Counted from the stretch's first letter, positions 11,201 to 21,124 are shown. The stretch is DNA of 64,000 nucleotides from Sabethes cyaneus (GCF_943734655.1 NC_071353.1:145434043-145498042), one strand, 5' to 3'. Notes: generated from the sequence alone by a model not told the origin. Numbers and translations are program-made.

Positions 11201-11400
11201 CTGTCCAACAACCCTATCAATTCTATTCCCAATACTGACACTTCGGCAAACGGTCTATCATCGCCTTCCAATCTCAACTTCAATTCGCTAACTTCCGAGC
11301 AGTATGGAACAAATACGGTTGAAGGATTTTTAAAAGAATTACGGCGACCTTCTACGCCGACTTCCTTCCGTTTTTTGCACAAAACGGGCAATTCTCGGTT
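8218..11400 (-). CDS. pol: Ty3/gypsy Pol polyprotein (PR-RT-RNase H-integrase)
   Basis: The frame opens at 11400 after an in-frame TAG at 11403-11401 and has no ATG start nearby, fitting expression by frameshift from gag. Residue numbers count from the TTG codon at 11391 (1057 residues). Protease: LLDSGAQVSILG near 61-72. Reverse transcriptase: DLSKAF near 315 and YLDD at 379-382. RNase H: QTDAS near 527, a Glu near 568 and TDSS near 594. Integrase: zinc module with His 714 and 719, Cys 749 and 752, then catalytic Asp 782, Asp 842 and Glu 877. The order PR-RT-RH-IN defines Ty3/gypsy (Metaviridae). It copies the element's RNA into DNA and inserts it. All key residues I looked for are present and there is no internal stop. 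The frame is -1 relative to gag. Lineage within gypsy was not resolved. Confidence 0.95.
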   Translation of the reverse strand, partial: NRELPVLCKKRKEVGVEGRRNSFKNPSTVFVPYCSEVSELKLRLEGDDRPFAEVSVLGIELIGLLDSGAQVSILGAGSEKLLNSLKLKQFSTETRLSTAGGDNLEVTGYVNLPITFNGRTKILTTLIAPKLNRRLILGINFWRLYNIEPTIKGPSGNLIEALELRIAEQEKKELLTTKQKDRLEEVKKQFKIFVEGGKLETTPLISHKIEFIDEFQNASPVRLNPYPWSPEVQRNVNEELDKWIDSGVVERSNSDWALLIVPVMKKSEGEDGEEKVKVRMCLDARKLNDRTRKDAYPLPHQDRILGRLGAAKYLSTIDLSKAFWQIPLDPASRKYTAFRVFGRGLFQFTRLPFGLVNSPATLSRLMDQVLGYGELEPNVFVYLDDIVVASNTFEEHIRQLQEVAKRLRTANLSINVEKSKFCVPELPYLGFILSEHGVRPNPSKVEAIVNFERPSSVRSLRRFLGMVNYYRRFIEDFSKMTSPLTDLLKGKPKVVTWNETAEEAFNLLKEKLITAPILSNPNFNLPFKIQTDASDIAIAGVLTQDLADKEHVVAYFSRKLTTPQRSWKAAEKEGLAALEAIEKFRPYVEGSRFTLVTDSSALSFIMNTKWKPSSKLSRWSILLQQYDMQIQHRKGSENVVADALSRAVEAVEKTADSWYANLFKKVEEEPESYADFKIEEGKLYKFVSNLSDALDYSYEWKLCLPEGLRKTVMQQEHDDCLHPGYEKTLYRLKTRYYWPRMAADTKRYVQACDTCKQCKPSTVSSVPPMGKPKITDRPFQIIALDYIQNLPRSRTGNCHLLVVMDCFSKWSMLIPVKKIEAKLVCRLLEDQWMRRYGTPEVVISDNATTFQGKEFQALLSQRGVQHWPNARHHSQANPVERTNRTINACLRTYMQTDQRVWDTRVAEVEEMINTTIHASTGYTPYRILYGHEKVVKGEEHRLERDEGERSVEARDQYRRQVGGNILSTVAKNLQKSNEKHRRIYNLRHKKFAPTYRVGQRVYKRNFRLSSAADHYNAKYGPLFTPCTIVARRGCSSYELADDQGKNLGIFSAKDLKPGDE

Positions 11401-13187
11401 CTAAAATTATAAAAACCGCAAACGGTACAGAAGACTTCTCGCTCCCTTAGACAGGATTCAAAGCGATGGTTTTTTCCTCTACAGTTAAAGCAAACTAGTT
11501 TTTCTGGAACCTTATGATTCGCAACTCTATTTTCCAAATCTCCCTTACTGGAACGTGGCTGATCATTGTCCTTCCCTGGGTACGGTTTCCTGGGTGCAGA
11601 CGGTTTTGACATTTCCTCTTTTGGCTGCCAATTAGACTTCTTAGCTGTTGGCTGGTTGACCCACAGTTTTCTATCTAATTGATCTTCCTTTCGCGGTGGG
11701 AAGTGTTTGACTTCGTGTACTTGTACTGTTTTTGGAGGTCTATCGGAATCTTTGCTCTTGTACATCGGCATGTTAGCGGAATCTAATTTCCGTCCCCAAT
11801 GTTTCAGCGATTTAAGATTCCTGACTCCCTTAATTACTAACGCATTTTTGTAATCTGAGCGTAGGTTTCTAAAAACGATATCGAATTTCCTCTGCTCGCT
11901 GGGCTGTACCGCCATGCAATGGAAAATCTCCATCATCGCATTGTAGTACTCTTGAAATTTCTCAGAGCGTCTTTGCCACCGGTGTGCCGCCTGCTGCTCG
12001 TAGTGAAAGTCCATGTCAGGTGGCTGGAATTCAAGCTTCAGCTCCGTGACTAACTCTGTCCAGTTTCGGAAGTCTTTGTTACTCTTCCCCTCAATGTACC
12101 ATGTCCTAGCATCTCCACTAAAGAGATGAATTGCTTCGTTGAACAACGCTCGTTTGCCCATGTTCTCTGCTTCTGCCATAAACTCTACTTCAGTTATAAA
12201 CTTATTCAACCTTTTCCCTTCATCTCTACCATCATATTTCATTCTCCAATCGGCTACTGAACGTGGTGACCGTTTTGGAGCATACGATTCATCGCTATCA
12301 TAATCGGAAAAAGTATCATCGCTTGAACTACTAGTCACTTTTCTGTAATTCCGCTTTTTCGGTTTTTCTATGCTAACTTTCGGTTTCTTATTCTGCGCTT
12401 CTTTCATTTTTTCATTATTTCCTTCTAGATCATTCGATTCTATATTTCTGTCCTTACTTTCTCTATCATTGATATCGAGACTGCTCAGTTTCGACTCAAT
12501 ATACTGTTCTACGTGTTTCAGCATTTTCTCCATAATTTCTTCTGTTGAATTCGCTTTCACTTGCCGTTTCCTTCTCAGCTTAGGAGTACTAGAAATCCTT
12601 TTCCTTGATTTGTTTCTCTTTTTGTTTCGTTTTGCCACCGACTCTAGTATGCTTTCGTCATCACTGTCGTCTGGCTCTTCGTGTTCAGATTCCACATCCC
12701 TGATACTAGCGTTGCTTAATTCGGCCCTAATCTGTTCTTCAGTTCGCTTTCTTGCATCCGGATCTACGGATAACAAGCTAAAGTGATCATTCAACATTTT
12801 CATTGCTATACATTCCAGTCCTGCTGTATCGAAGTTCTTTTTCAATCTGTCCAGTCTGAACAACAGATGGATCAATCTAGTTTTCAGTACGGGAAGTTCT
12901 GCTTTCTTAGGTTTCCTGTTTTCTAGCTGGTCACGAATTTTAGCAAGTTTTTCATCTACGCGATTTAGTTCGTCTTCACACTCCGCAGGGTTTTCGAAAT
13001 ACGCAAGCGTGACAACATTGGTTTCACGTTGCTCTCTCAACTTGTTCCTCAATTTTCGTTTCTTTGCATCGCTGGATTCACCAGTCTTAAACACAACCTT
13101 CCTGATAAACAACTCGTGTTCAATCTCATCTGCGAGCAGATGCTCCACATTCATTGAACGATATTGCAACTCAAACTCAGAATTCAT
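11352..13187 (-). CDS. gag: Gypsy Gag structural protein
   Basis: 611 residues from the ATG at 13187. The N-terminal 300 residues are charged, with predicted helical/coiled stretches and Ser/Asp/Lys-rich linkers. A retrotransposon capsid-type domain lies near 310-470 (WYIEGKSNKDFRNW is typical). A CCHC knuckle CFNCRGKNHRFESC is at 566-579, followed by a second cluster of C-x2-C-x9-C-x2-C near 587-603. It should form the cytoplasmic particle and bind genomic RNA. It overlaps pol by about 49 bases and ends GRKSA and TAG. The overlap carries a slippery heptamer. It is unusually long at the N-terminus for a gypsy Gag. Confidence 0.92.
   Translation of the reverse strand: MNSEFELQYRSMNVEHLLADEIEHELFIRKVVFKTGESSDAKKRKLRNKLREQRETNVVTLAYFENPAECEDELNRVDEKLAKIRDQLENRKPKKAELPVLKTRLIHLLFRLDRLKKNFDTAGLECIAMKMLNDHFSLLSVDPDARKRTEEQIRAELSNASIRDVESEHEEPDDSDDESILESVAKRNKKRNKSRKRISSTPKLRRKRQVKANSTEEIMEKMLKHVEQYIESKLSSLDINDRESKDRNIESNDLEGNNEKMKEAQNKKPKVSIEKPKKRNYRKVTSSSSDDTFSDYDSDESYAPKRSPRSVADWRMKYDGRDEGKRLNKFITEVEFMAEAENMGKRALFNEAIHLFSGDARTWYIEGKSNKDFRNWTELVTELKLEFQPPDMDFHYEQQAAHRWQRRSEKFQEYYNAMMEIFHCMAVQPSEQRKFDIVFRNLRSDYKNALVIKGVRNLKSLKHWGRKLDSANMPMYKSKDSDRPPKTVQVHEVKHFPPRKEDQLDRKLWVNQPTAKKSNWQPKEEMSKPSAPRKPYPGKDNDQPRSSKGDLENRVANHKVPEKLVCFNCRGKNHRFESCLREREVFCTVCGFYNFRTENCPFCAKNGRKSA
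11370..11376 (-). promoter_or_regulatory. Candidate -1 ribosomal frameshift site (A AAA AAC)
   Basis: The minus strand reads A AAA AAC in the gag frame (codons GCA AAA AAC), the X XXY YYZ pattern of known -1 slippery sites. Slipping back one base gives AAA AAA CGG, exactly the pol frame. It lies 16 bases before the gag stop. I did not establish a downstream pseudoknot. Confidence 0.75.
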
Positions 13188-13665
13188 TTTTAAATATAAA
13201 TAGTTAAATAAATATATACCAAATTATAATTGCCGTAGAGAATCAATTAAATCGAAAAATGATGTACATATAATATTAAACAATTTAAAAATAAAATTTC
13301 GTTAATTTTGTGTCTGTGTGCCTAGTTATTTATTTATTCAGGACCTTTCCACTGAAGTGCAGCTATTTTTGCTGCTGTATCCGAATTTTACTATATTCGT
13401 TGCTACTCTTTTTGTGATTTTAATTTTCAACAGCTTAATCAGTGTGTTTCACTCATACTTCGCACTCAACCGCGATCTAAACAGAATGGTCAGAGTCTAG
13501 TGTAAGTATTTAAACAGTAAGTAGTGTACAGAAATACCGGTTTTAATGGTGGTAGCTTAAGGATCCTACACAATCACTTTCTGTTGGTTGTGTACTCTCC
13601 TGCCGCCTAGGGAAAAAATCGACTGATTTTTTTATTCTACTCGAGTCCTCTGATTACCTTTCGTG
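13188..13665 (-). other. 5' leader of the gypsy element
   Basis: Non-coding region between the primer-binding site and the gag ATG, expected to hold the packaging signal. No ORF is supported. Confidence 0.6.
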
Positions 13666-13683
13666 TGTTGTGGTTGGGCGCCA
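13666..13683 (-). other. tRNA primer-binding site
   Basis: Two bases inside the 5' LTR the minus strand reads TGGCGCCCAAC, which matches the 3' end of lysine tRNAs over 11 bases. This is the primer type known for Drosophila gypsy. The match fades after that. Confidence 0.7.
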
Positions 13684-13685
13684 TG

Positions 13686-14885
13686 TGTAACTGGTACCTT
13701 GGTGTGTCTTTACTGTGTGTACCGGGAAAGCTCAGTAGCAAGAGACCCTGTGACTATGGTCCCAGGATCGGCTTACTACTGGGTAATCAGAGGGGCTTCG
13801 CGAACAAACGTGCAGTCGACTTTCACCTTGCTTGGCTTGGGCTATTGTGATAATTTGGTTTGGAGGATTTGAAAAGATTGGAATTAGGAAAAACTATTGC
13901 TTTTATTCTTTTCTATTGTGGGTGTGTATGTGTGTGTGGGTGTGGGTGATGGGTGAAAAACCGGTACGTACCGCTGTCGCTACTGCTGCTGGTCGAGTTT
14001 TCCGCTGCTTTCTGCTACTGACTCACTGTTCGGGGGAGGCTGGGGGACGCTCCGCGCGCGCTGCTAGGGTTAAGGCGACGCTGCTAACCGGTGCTAGTCC
14101 GCTCGTTCTGGTCTTCCCTCTTTGACGGAGGATCGACAGGCCCAGGACGATACCGGAATGACCGTGCCGAGAGGGGAATGTCCTCCTTGATAATTATGGC
14201 CCAAGGCCAGAGGACTGCCGCTGGTCCTTTACGGGTTAGACGTAGCGAGCATCCAGGGCTCGCTAGGCCGATCGTGTGCTGACCTTTAATGGCAAACCGT
14301 TCCACGGTTGCACAAACAATTTGTGGTGTAATAAAAGGTCCTGTGAGGGTGACAATGGATGATAATTATCCACTTGTATTACGGACAGACAATTCCGTTT
14401 TCAGGGTTTAATTGTTACCTGAATAAACTTAATTCCACCTCTCACTACTAGCACTTGTTCTTACTTAAAATGTAAGTCTTTTGCACACGACAACCAGATA
14501 CTATCTGAAGAATGGTGGTTATTTTTGCCACGAAGAAGCTTTTTCGCGGTATTTTTCCGTGCTTATGGCCGCATATTCGCGTAGTTTTATGTGTCATGCC
14601 GCGTATAACAGTTTCCTTCCCCCCCGTCAGCTTTTCTGTTATACTAGTCTGGTGGTGACTGTCGTTGCACCACCCACTTGTACCCACTGTGTCACGTGTT
14701 TATTGTTTTAGTGTGTTGACAAAATTTTAATTATTTATTTATTTATTTTACTAACCTAACTAACCTATTTTAACAATTTTTGGCATTTAACTAACCCTAC
14801 TAACAATAACCCTAGAAACGTGAAAGTAAACAAACATTTAAGCACATATTAAAAAAAACAGAGGATCCTGTAACGCACGGTTACA
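13686..14885 (-). repeat. 5' LTR of the gypsy element
   Basis: 1200 bases, the partner of 5927-7126. As the promoter-bearing copy on the minus strand it would drive transcription leftwards through gag and pol. Confidence 0.93.
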
Positions 14886-14889
14886 ATAG
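14886..14889. repeat. Target-site duplication ATAG, right
   Basis: Repeat of 5923-5926 directly outside the right LTR. Confidence 0.85.
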
Positions 14890-15710
14890 AAAAAATGTTT
14901 GTCTCCAAAAACACCCACGTGTCAAATTTGGTTCCATTTGCTTGATTAGTGCTCGAGTTATGAGGAAATTTGTATTTCGTTTGTATAGGAGCCCCACCTC
15001 TTAAAGTGGGGAGGGGTTCTAATTCACCATAGAAAATATTCATGCCCTAGAAAACTTTCACATGCCAAATTTGGTTCCATTTGCTTGATTAGTTCTCGAG
15101 TTATGAGGAAATTTGTATGGAAGCCCCCCTTTTAAAGAGGAGAGGAGTTATAATTCCCCTTATAAAGAGGGGAGGGGTCTCAATTTACCATAGAATAAAT
15201 TCTTGTCACCGAAAACACCCACATGCCAAATTTTGTTTTATTTGCTTGATTAGTTGTCGAGTTATGCAGAAATTTGTGTTTCATTTGTATGGGAGCCCCC
15301 CCTCTTGGTGGGGGGAGGGGTTTCTAACCATCACTAAAACCTTTCCTGGCCCCAAAAAACCTCTACATGCATATTTTCATGCCGATTGGTTCAGTAGTTT
15401 TCGATTCTATAAGGAACATACGGACAGACAGACAGAAATCCTTCTTTATAGGTATAGATTACGTGGCCTACAAGTCTTCTGTATCGCAAAATGTATTCTG
15501 TATCGCAAAATGGTCATATTTGAAAGAAAAAAGTTTTTCTAACAAAAACTGTTTCATTTATACATTGAAAAAAAAAAGAAAAGATATAAATAGCTAAAGT
15601 TTTTGTTAAGAAAAACTATTTTCGTTTGTCAGAGTGGCTGAATCAACTTTTAAACACACCACTTTCCCCCGATAAAATAAAGCGCATTTTATCAGTAGCA
15701 CGGGATACAA

Positions 15711-17042
15711 GTAAGGGTAAACGGGGTAACAACGCCCGCCGGGGTAAAACCGCCCACCATGGTTTTACAGGGCCTTGCTCAAATTGGTGTTAAATGTTGA
15801 TGACAGTCATATTACTGAATGCGTACGCAATATTTTACAATACCTTGTACAGCAATATCGTATAAACTATCGGAGAAATAAATAAAAATAGATTTTTCGT
15901 TATAATCGTTTCGTTTTTTATAACTTTGTTCCCGCAGAACTTAGGGTTTATTTTATTCAAAACGTTAAAACTTTCAGTAAATCCAACCCACATCGCTTCT
16001 CTGATCCTGTCTTCATCCGACAGTACCTAAATTAGGTAACTGTTCATGCAGTTTTGTTGAAATAAATAGTGAAATGTGTTAATGGGTCATTTGGGGGTAA
16101 AACCGCCCATAACGAACGGCGCAAGACCGTCGTGTATAATGCCAGTGCGATAAGGAGATTTTTAAAATAATTGCATAGTTTGGACCAAAGGATCTCAGAT
16201 TTACATAAAACAATATAAATGTGCTTAGTTTATAGCTGGTGGACTGTTTGGAAAAATCTAAATCGCCAATTTTCCCTGCGGGCGCTATGGACATTTTCTT
16301 GTTTTCTCGGATATAGCTTTTTTTAATAATTCCTCCCTCTTGGGACAAATAACATAGAATAAACATATTTTTTATGAAAATATAGCAAATTATCTTAGCA
16401 ATGGAAAAGTAATATATATCTGCTTTATCAATCAGAACAATTTGAAATGTCAAAAAACGACCTACCGGATCAATTGCAGGAACTTTAATACCCATATTGT
16501 TATATTTTATCTTAGATCCTCTCTAGTCCTTAAAGATTGACTCCAGGATGCCTAACCCGATCCATCTTGTTGTCTAAGGAAACTACACGGTATCAATTTC
16601 AAGACTGTCGGTACCTATATTACTGATATTCTTCCAATACGAGTGGTTGCCGGACACTCTTTCGAACTTGCGAATCTCGGGGAACTATGTATTGTTTGAT
16701 AGCAAACTGATTCAATTTGTTTAAATTAGATAAATTCAGGAATCCAATGCCACCAGTTTCATTCAAATCGGTTGAATATTGTTAAAGTTATATGCTATGG
16801 CGGTTTTACCCCGTTAGTGGGCGTGTTTCACCCCGCATGGAAAAAATACTCTATTTTTTGGACGTGTTTCCAAATCGCAATAAAAAATAGAAAATCATTA
16901 CAGATATTTATGTTTTTATTTTTTATATGTAGGTAATAGATCAATTGTTCATTTAAAGCAGATAAATTAGAAATTGAGCTACAACTTTTTTTTATACAGG
17001 TGGTTTTGCTTAGGCGGGCGGTCTTGCCCCGCTTACCCTTAC
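15711..17042. mobile_element. TIR DNA element, about 1.33 kb, no transposase
   Basis: The left end GTAAGGGTAAACGGGG and the right end (complement GTAAGGGTAAGCGGGG) form an imperfect inverted repeat of about 30 bases, followed by GGGGTAAAACCGCCC-like phrases that recur inside (near 15743, 16096 and 16800). No clear target duplication. A 138-codon minus frame (16079-16495) has no family resemblance and low-complexity composition; I do not call it a gene. Superfamily unknown. Confidence 0.55.
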
Positions 17043-17512
17043 TGGCATTGTAATCCTTATTGTAGTTAGGGTGACTGCTTTCCATAAAGACCCCATCAAT
17101 CGTTGTGCGACTTAACAATCGGGATACTTTGGTGGCGAATTATGATTTGTTACCAACTGTAAGGGTCCACGCAGCATTTCTTTTCGCGAAATTTCAATGC
17201 TAACCTTTGACAGCTCGTTTTTCGAGGGATTTTTTCCACAGCACTGATTTCTCTTACTAATTCCAAGCGCCGTGCCATTTTTGCGAGTGGCAAAAATGGC
17301 GTTTAAAATTTGCCGGATTGAAGTTCTGCACATAGCTACACTTTTTTCTGCGTCAACTTCTGCTTTAAATAGATTTTTCAGCCATGCCTTAAGTTAAGCT
17401 TTAGAAACTCGGTATATCATAAGAAAGATTGTATCAGCTCAAGATTTTGGAGTCGAGTTAATCCTCCTTCAACTAAGACGTGGACTGCTGTTTTCCAACA
17501 TTCTTCACGGTA
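17043..17512. other. Upstream region of unit B
   Basis: Non-repetitive. A palindromic phrase GCCATTTTTGCG/GGCAAAAATGGC lies near 17275-17302. From about 17465 to the acceptor the sequence resembles the region before unit A (CAACTAAGA, GTGGACT, TTTTCCAAC, CTTCACGGTACC). No first exon could be identified. Confidence 0.4.
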
Positions 17513-17530
17513 CCTTCTCTTCTGTTGCAG
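17513..17530 (+). other. Putative splice acceptor of unit B
   Basis: Same pyrimidine tract and TTGCAG as before unit A, 13 bases before the ATG. Confidence 0.6.
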
Positions 17531-17543
17531 CGATGATGATTCA

Positions 17544-18638
17544 ATGGCGGCCTGCTGCGATGGTGATGATGATGATGAACAAATTAACAAGACTGACAAG
17601 AAACCACTGCTCAGCTGTGATATTTGCGGTAATATGTATAAACAACGCAAATCGTTACGGAAACATCTCTACACTCACTCTACGGAGAAAATGTTAAATC
17701 CGGATAAAAGCAAAGCATTGAAGCAGTGTGAAATTTGTGGAAAGTCAGTTTCCAGTAACGGCTATTCGAGGCACAAAAAATCCCACAACGAGGAACGCTC
17801 ATTTGAGTGTGAGATATGCAGCAAAACCTTTGTCAGAATCGGCAATTTGCAGATGCACAAGATGATTCATCTGAGGGAAAAACGATTCAATTGTGACACA
17901 TGTGACAAAGTGTTTTTAAAATTGGCTCATTTGGCCCGACATACAAAAACGCACAATCCGAGCAAACCATTCATGTGTGACATATGTGATAAAGGTTATT
18001 CCAGAAAGGAACATATGGCCCGCCATTTTAAAACGCACACTGGGGAAAAACAATTCGAATGCGAAATATGTCAACAAAAATTTTTCAGAAAGGAACATTT
18101 AGTCCGACATGCAAAATTGCACGATCCGACACGCCACCAAAGTGATGAGCGACCATTTTCGTGCGACATCTGTGGTGTATCGTATAACTTAGCTGCTACT
18201 CTAACTTATCACAAGAAGATGCACACGAATATCGAGGAAAAACCCTTTAAGTGTAATATATGCCATGCAAAATATACCACCGAGGACGATTTAAAGTCTC
18301 ACATGAAGGTACACTCCGATCAGCGATGTTCCAAGTGTGGAACGCAATTTACCTCCCGTAAAGATCTTGAAGAGCACCTGTGCAAGGAGCGACCATTCAA
18401 ATGTACGACGTGTGAAAAGGTGTTCACATCGGCCAAAAATCTTCGAAGTCACCGGTACAATGTACACAGAGAAAACGTACCGTATCACTGCTGTTCGATC
18501 TGTGATCGAACCTTCCGGTGGCCAGGTGCTCTTGCTAAACATATAAAACAGCACGTCGGTGAACCGGCCGTTAAAGGGAGAATTGTGCGGCGCTCCGGAA
18601 GGGGCCAGAAGGTGCACCAGCAACAACAGCAGAAATGA
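17544..18638 (+). CDS. C2H2 zinc-finger protein, unit B (11 fingers)
   Basis: 364 residues, the most complete member of the A/B subfamily. It starts MAACCDGDDDDEQ and carries eleven fingers from CDICGNMY to CSICDRTF, including the atypical ninth (CSKCGTQF ending EEHLC). Linkers are mostly of the TGEKQFEC or ERPFKC kind, typical of DNA-contacting arrays. The tail is VGEPAVKGRIVRRSGRG plus a Gln run, probably a basic nuclear region. The start at 17544 follows the shared acceptor. Relative to unit A it keeps the last finger. No effector domain is seen in this exon, so one may lie in an upstream exon outside view. Probably a nuclear sequence-specific DNA-binding protein; the target is unknown. 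Confidence 0.88.
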   Translation: MAACCDGDDDDEQINKTDKKPLLSCDICGNMYKQRKSLRKHLYTHSTEKMLNPDKSKALKQCEICGKSVSSNGYSRHKKSHNEERSFECEICSKTFVRIGNLQMHKMIHLREKRFNCDTCDKVFLKLAHLARHTKTHNPSKPFMCDICDKGYSRKEHMARHFKTHTGEKQFECEICQQKFFRKEHLVRHAKLHDPTRHQSDERPFSCDICGVSYNLAATLTYHKKMHTNIEEKPFKCNICHAKYTTEDDLKSHMKVHSDQRCSKCGTQFTSRKDLEEHLCKERPFKCTTCEKVFTSAKNLRSHRYNVHRENVPYHCCSICDRTFRWPGALAKHIKQHVGEPAVKGRIVRRSGRGQKVHQQQQQK

Positions 18639-19318
18639 AGCAAACTGCCGCTTTCCCCAATCGCTACCAAAACTCAATTTATAATGTTTTTCATTTTTTC
18701 CAAATTTTACTACAAAAATTGTCGCACTTCACTATTACAATGATTAGGTAGATCATACATTAGGTTACGTTGAGATTTTTAATTTTTTTTACTTGACACA
18801 GGTTTTAATCTCGTAAGCAAACAAATCGTAGTAATGGCAAGTAATTCAAATCTAATAGTGTTGAAAAGTTCCCACTTGTGATTAAACACATAATAGGATA
18901 TTGGATAGGTTACTCTTAAGTACTTTATGTAATCAAGAGGGAGATACTTAATAACATTGATTCAACCGTTAAAAAGCACGAATGTAAGGTAATGATGATA
19001 GCTGTGCCTATTACACTGCGAAATAATAAACATTGTTTAACATAAGGAAATCTTTCTAAAGATGTATTTTAATTTTTTACCCGACGTTCTCATGAACTTT
19101 TTATAACTTTCGCAAATTCACGGTTAACATTTCATTTGCTATCGAAAACACTTGTTGAAATGCGTGTGAATTCAGTGAACGCTATTGCGTTCGTTAAAGA
19201 TCAACAGTGAAAGGGTGAAAGCACGCTGCACTGCCTCGTTGGGCACTCGTTGTACTGAATCTGCCGGCTTGAATCACCCGAAGAGCCACACAAATATGAA
19301 TGAGAAAAGCGACACTGA
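18639..19318. other. Downstream region of unit B
   Basis: AT-rich 3' flank; the first AATAAA I see is at 19025-19030. No gene recognised. Confidence 0.4.
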
Positions 19319-19740
19319 TCAACAGTCATCCAAGTGTGCCTGTCTCAACTGTTGATGGTGTTTTCTACTTCGATCAGCTAGGTACTGGCTAGTGGTTGAG
19401 CTAAGCAATAAGTTTCCTTCACCGGATCGGATGAGGCGCTCCCAACAACCACCCAAATGAGACGAGATACTGTGAGAAGGTTGAAACCCATGATTTGATT
19501 TATGAGTTTGCACTCGTCTTTTAGATCCTTATTTGTACTCGAAAAAGGTCGTTCCTCTCTTGCTAATGGCCTCTATCGAAGTGTATCTACGCAGAGTAAG
19601 ATTACAACGTTTCTTTTGAATGCGAGTAACGACGACGAAAAACGATCCGTAGAAGTCTGCCCATTCTCGGTGAAATAGAACGTTTGCTCTAGTGGTTTCT
19701 AACCGAAACCCTTGCGAATTTTATCACCACCGGGGTCATG
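19319..19740 (-). pseudogene. BEL/Pao retrotransposon integrase remnant
   Basis: The minus strand gives SSHLGGCWERLIRS, a hallmark of the BEL/Pao integrase C-terminal half (usually SPHxGGxWERLVRSVK). Upstream in another frame is DLKDECKLINQ, which fits the stretch that normally precedes it. Stops and frame changes interrupt both, and the rest of pol is missing. Dead fragment; identified by motif only. Confidence 0.6.
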
Positions 19741-21110
19741 CGATTGACGCTGTTGGCGCTGGTGAACGTCACGCATAACAAGTATCGAAGCGGGTTGAAT
19801 CTCGTGGAAACCTAACGAATTTGATAAAAAAATTGACTAATATCGGGTGGCGATGAAAAACAGCTACAAAAGATAATTCAATAAAATTTTCTGCCTTCCA
19901 TGAAGGTGGCTGGGATAAGGGTATCGGGGTATCGCTGCACCAATCAACTGGAAAATCTTCTACCCGTCGACCCAAATCAATAAAACCTTGTAATTTTCGT
20001 TTTCAACTCACTAAATAGGAAAAATCAACGAACTGTTTCGAGGTCAAATTTCTTTATACATTTTTTCTTGTTTGTCTTGCTTTACAGGCAGGAACGACAG
20101 TTAAATACACCATCTGCTTACTATGTTAACAAAGTCTCCTCGTCCCAACAGGTCGAAGATTCTTTACGATGATTAAATCTAGACCAATTTGATGTCTGTG
20201 TTAGGAAAGTGTGCCAGAAAAAATTTTCGCCAGGGCAACTATGATGTTTTCTTAAACTCAGATCCACCTTATTTGAATGAAACATTCTTTAAGCATTAAG
20301 GGTTAAGAACCCGCGATTTATATCTACAAAACCAATGATCGTTTGAGCAATGATTCGAAAAACATCAACTGAAGGCTGTTTCCCCGCCGCAACTTTAGGT
20401 AGGGTATATTTATATATATTATTTATAAGCACTGGAAGCTACACAGATTTATGTCGCTATTTCAAGACTAGTAACTGAAAATGCGTGGCGGTTACAGTTT
20501 GATTTGTACAATATATCAAAACAGAGCTAGCACTAAATTAGAAAGTTAGACCGTCTTGAGGCATAAACGTAAATTTGACGCAGGAAAAATTGTGTTTCAT
20601 CATTCAAAATAATTAAAGAGCGGAATTCATAGATCATGTTAGAAAGATAAGTTAACTGTTCGTGGAAGTGAAGCATAAAATGTTCTCCAATTTTAGGTAG
20701 AACAAGGATCAAAATACTTGAATATATCGCAAAGACGGCCACCTTACCCAAAAAGGGTGGATCAGGAATATTCACGAATTACGAAAACTGGGAAATTTTA
20801 AGAAGAGAATACTGCTGTTCGCTTTTGTGTACCAACGCTCTGTGCCAGGACACAGTCTGGAAATTTTTTTCGCGGAGATAAGAAAACGCTGTGCGTGTTT
20901 AGCGACACACCTAATCTATTTTAATCCAGTAGCGCATTCAAATATGCTATAATTAGCGCTATAGAACAAAACTTCGCCGAAAGAACAAATTGCCAGCAAA
21001 GTCAATTTGGAAGTGTCCTGAAGGAAAGCGATACTGACGACAATCAGTCAAACGAAAGACAATCATTTACGTATAAACAACATCCACTATTTTTAAATCC
21101 AGAACAGAAC
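19741..21110. other. Intergenic, no gene recognised
   Basis: Unique-looking AT-rich sequence with short open frames that resemble nothing I know. The minus frame 19769-19975 lies next to the BEL/Pao remnant and could be an unrecognised part of it. Confidence 0.35.
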
Positions 21111-21124
21111 TGGCCGAGTCGAAA

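Larger units (their letters stand above)
5927..14885 (-). mobile_element. Complete Ty3/gypsy LTR retrotransposon
   Basis: An 8959-base element on the minus strand: two 1200-base LTRs (TGTAAC to GTTACA), PBS, gag, pol, a roughly 1.1 kb non-coding 3' region and a polypurine tract. The target duplication ATAG is at 5923-5926 and 14886-14889. The two LTRs look identical by eye and both ORFs are open, so the insertion is recent and the element may be autonomous. No envelope ORF is visible between pol and the 3' LTR. It sits inside Helitron-like copy 1. Confidence 0.93.
5336..15458 (-). mobile_element. Helitron-like element, copy 1 (split by a gypsy element)
   Basis: On the minus strand it begins TCTATACCTATAAAGAAGG and ends GGGTCAGCTAG, flanked by A and T: the 5'-TC, CTAG-3' and A/T-insertion features of Helitrons. 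A short imperfect hairpin (GACAA with TTGCC) lies just inside the CTAG end. Without the 8959-base gypsy insertion and its 4-base duplication it is about 1160 bases. Between the ends are about six copies of a 141-165 base unit carrying the phrase GTTCCATTTGCTTGATTAG and a C-run/G-run hairpin. No Rep/helicase gene is present, so it is non-autonomous. The Helitron class is inferred from the termini only. Confidence 0.6.

Noticed and set aside
12370..12786. 138-codon plus-strand frame within gag
   Set aside because: Antisense shadow of a Ser/Lys/Asp-rich part of gag.
16079..16495. 138-codon minus frame within the TIR element
   Set aside because: No family motif, AT-driven hydrophobic composition; not enough support for a gene.
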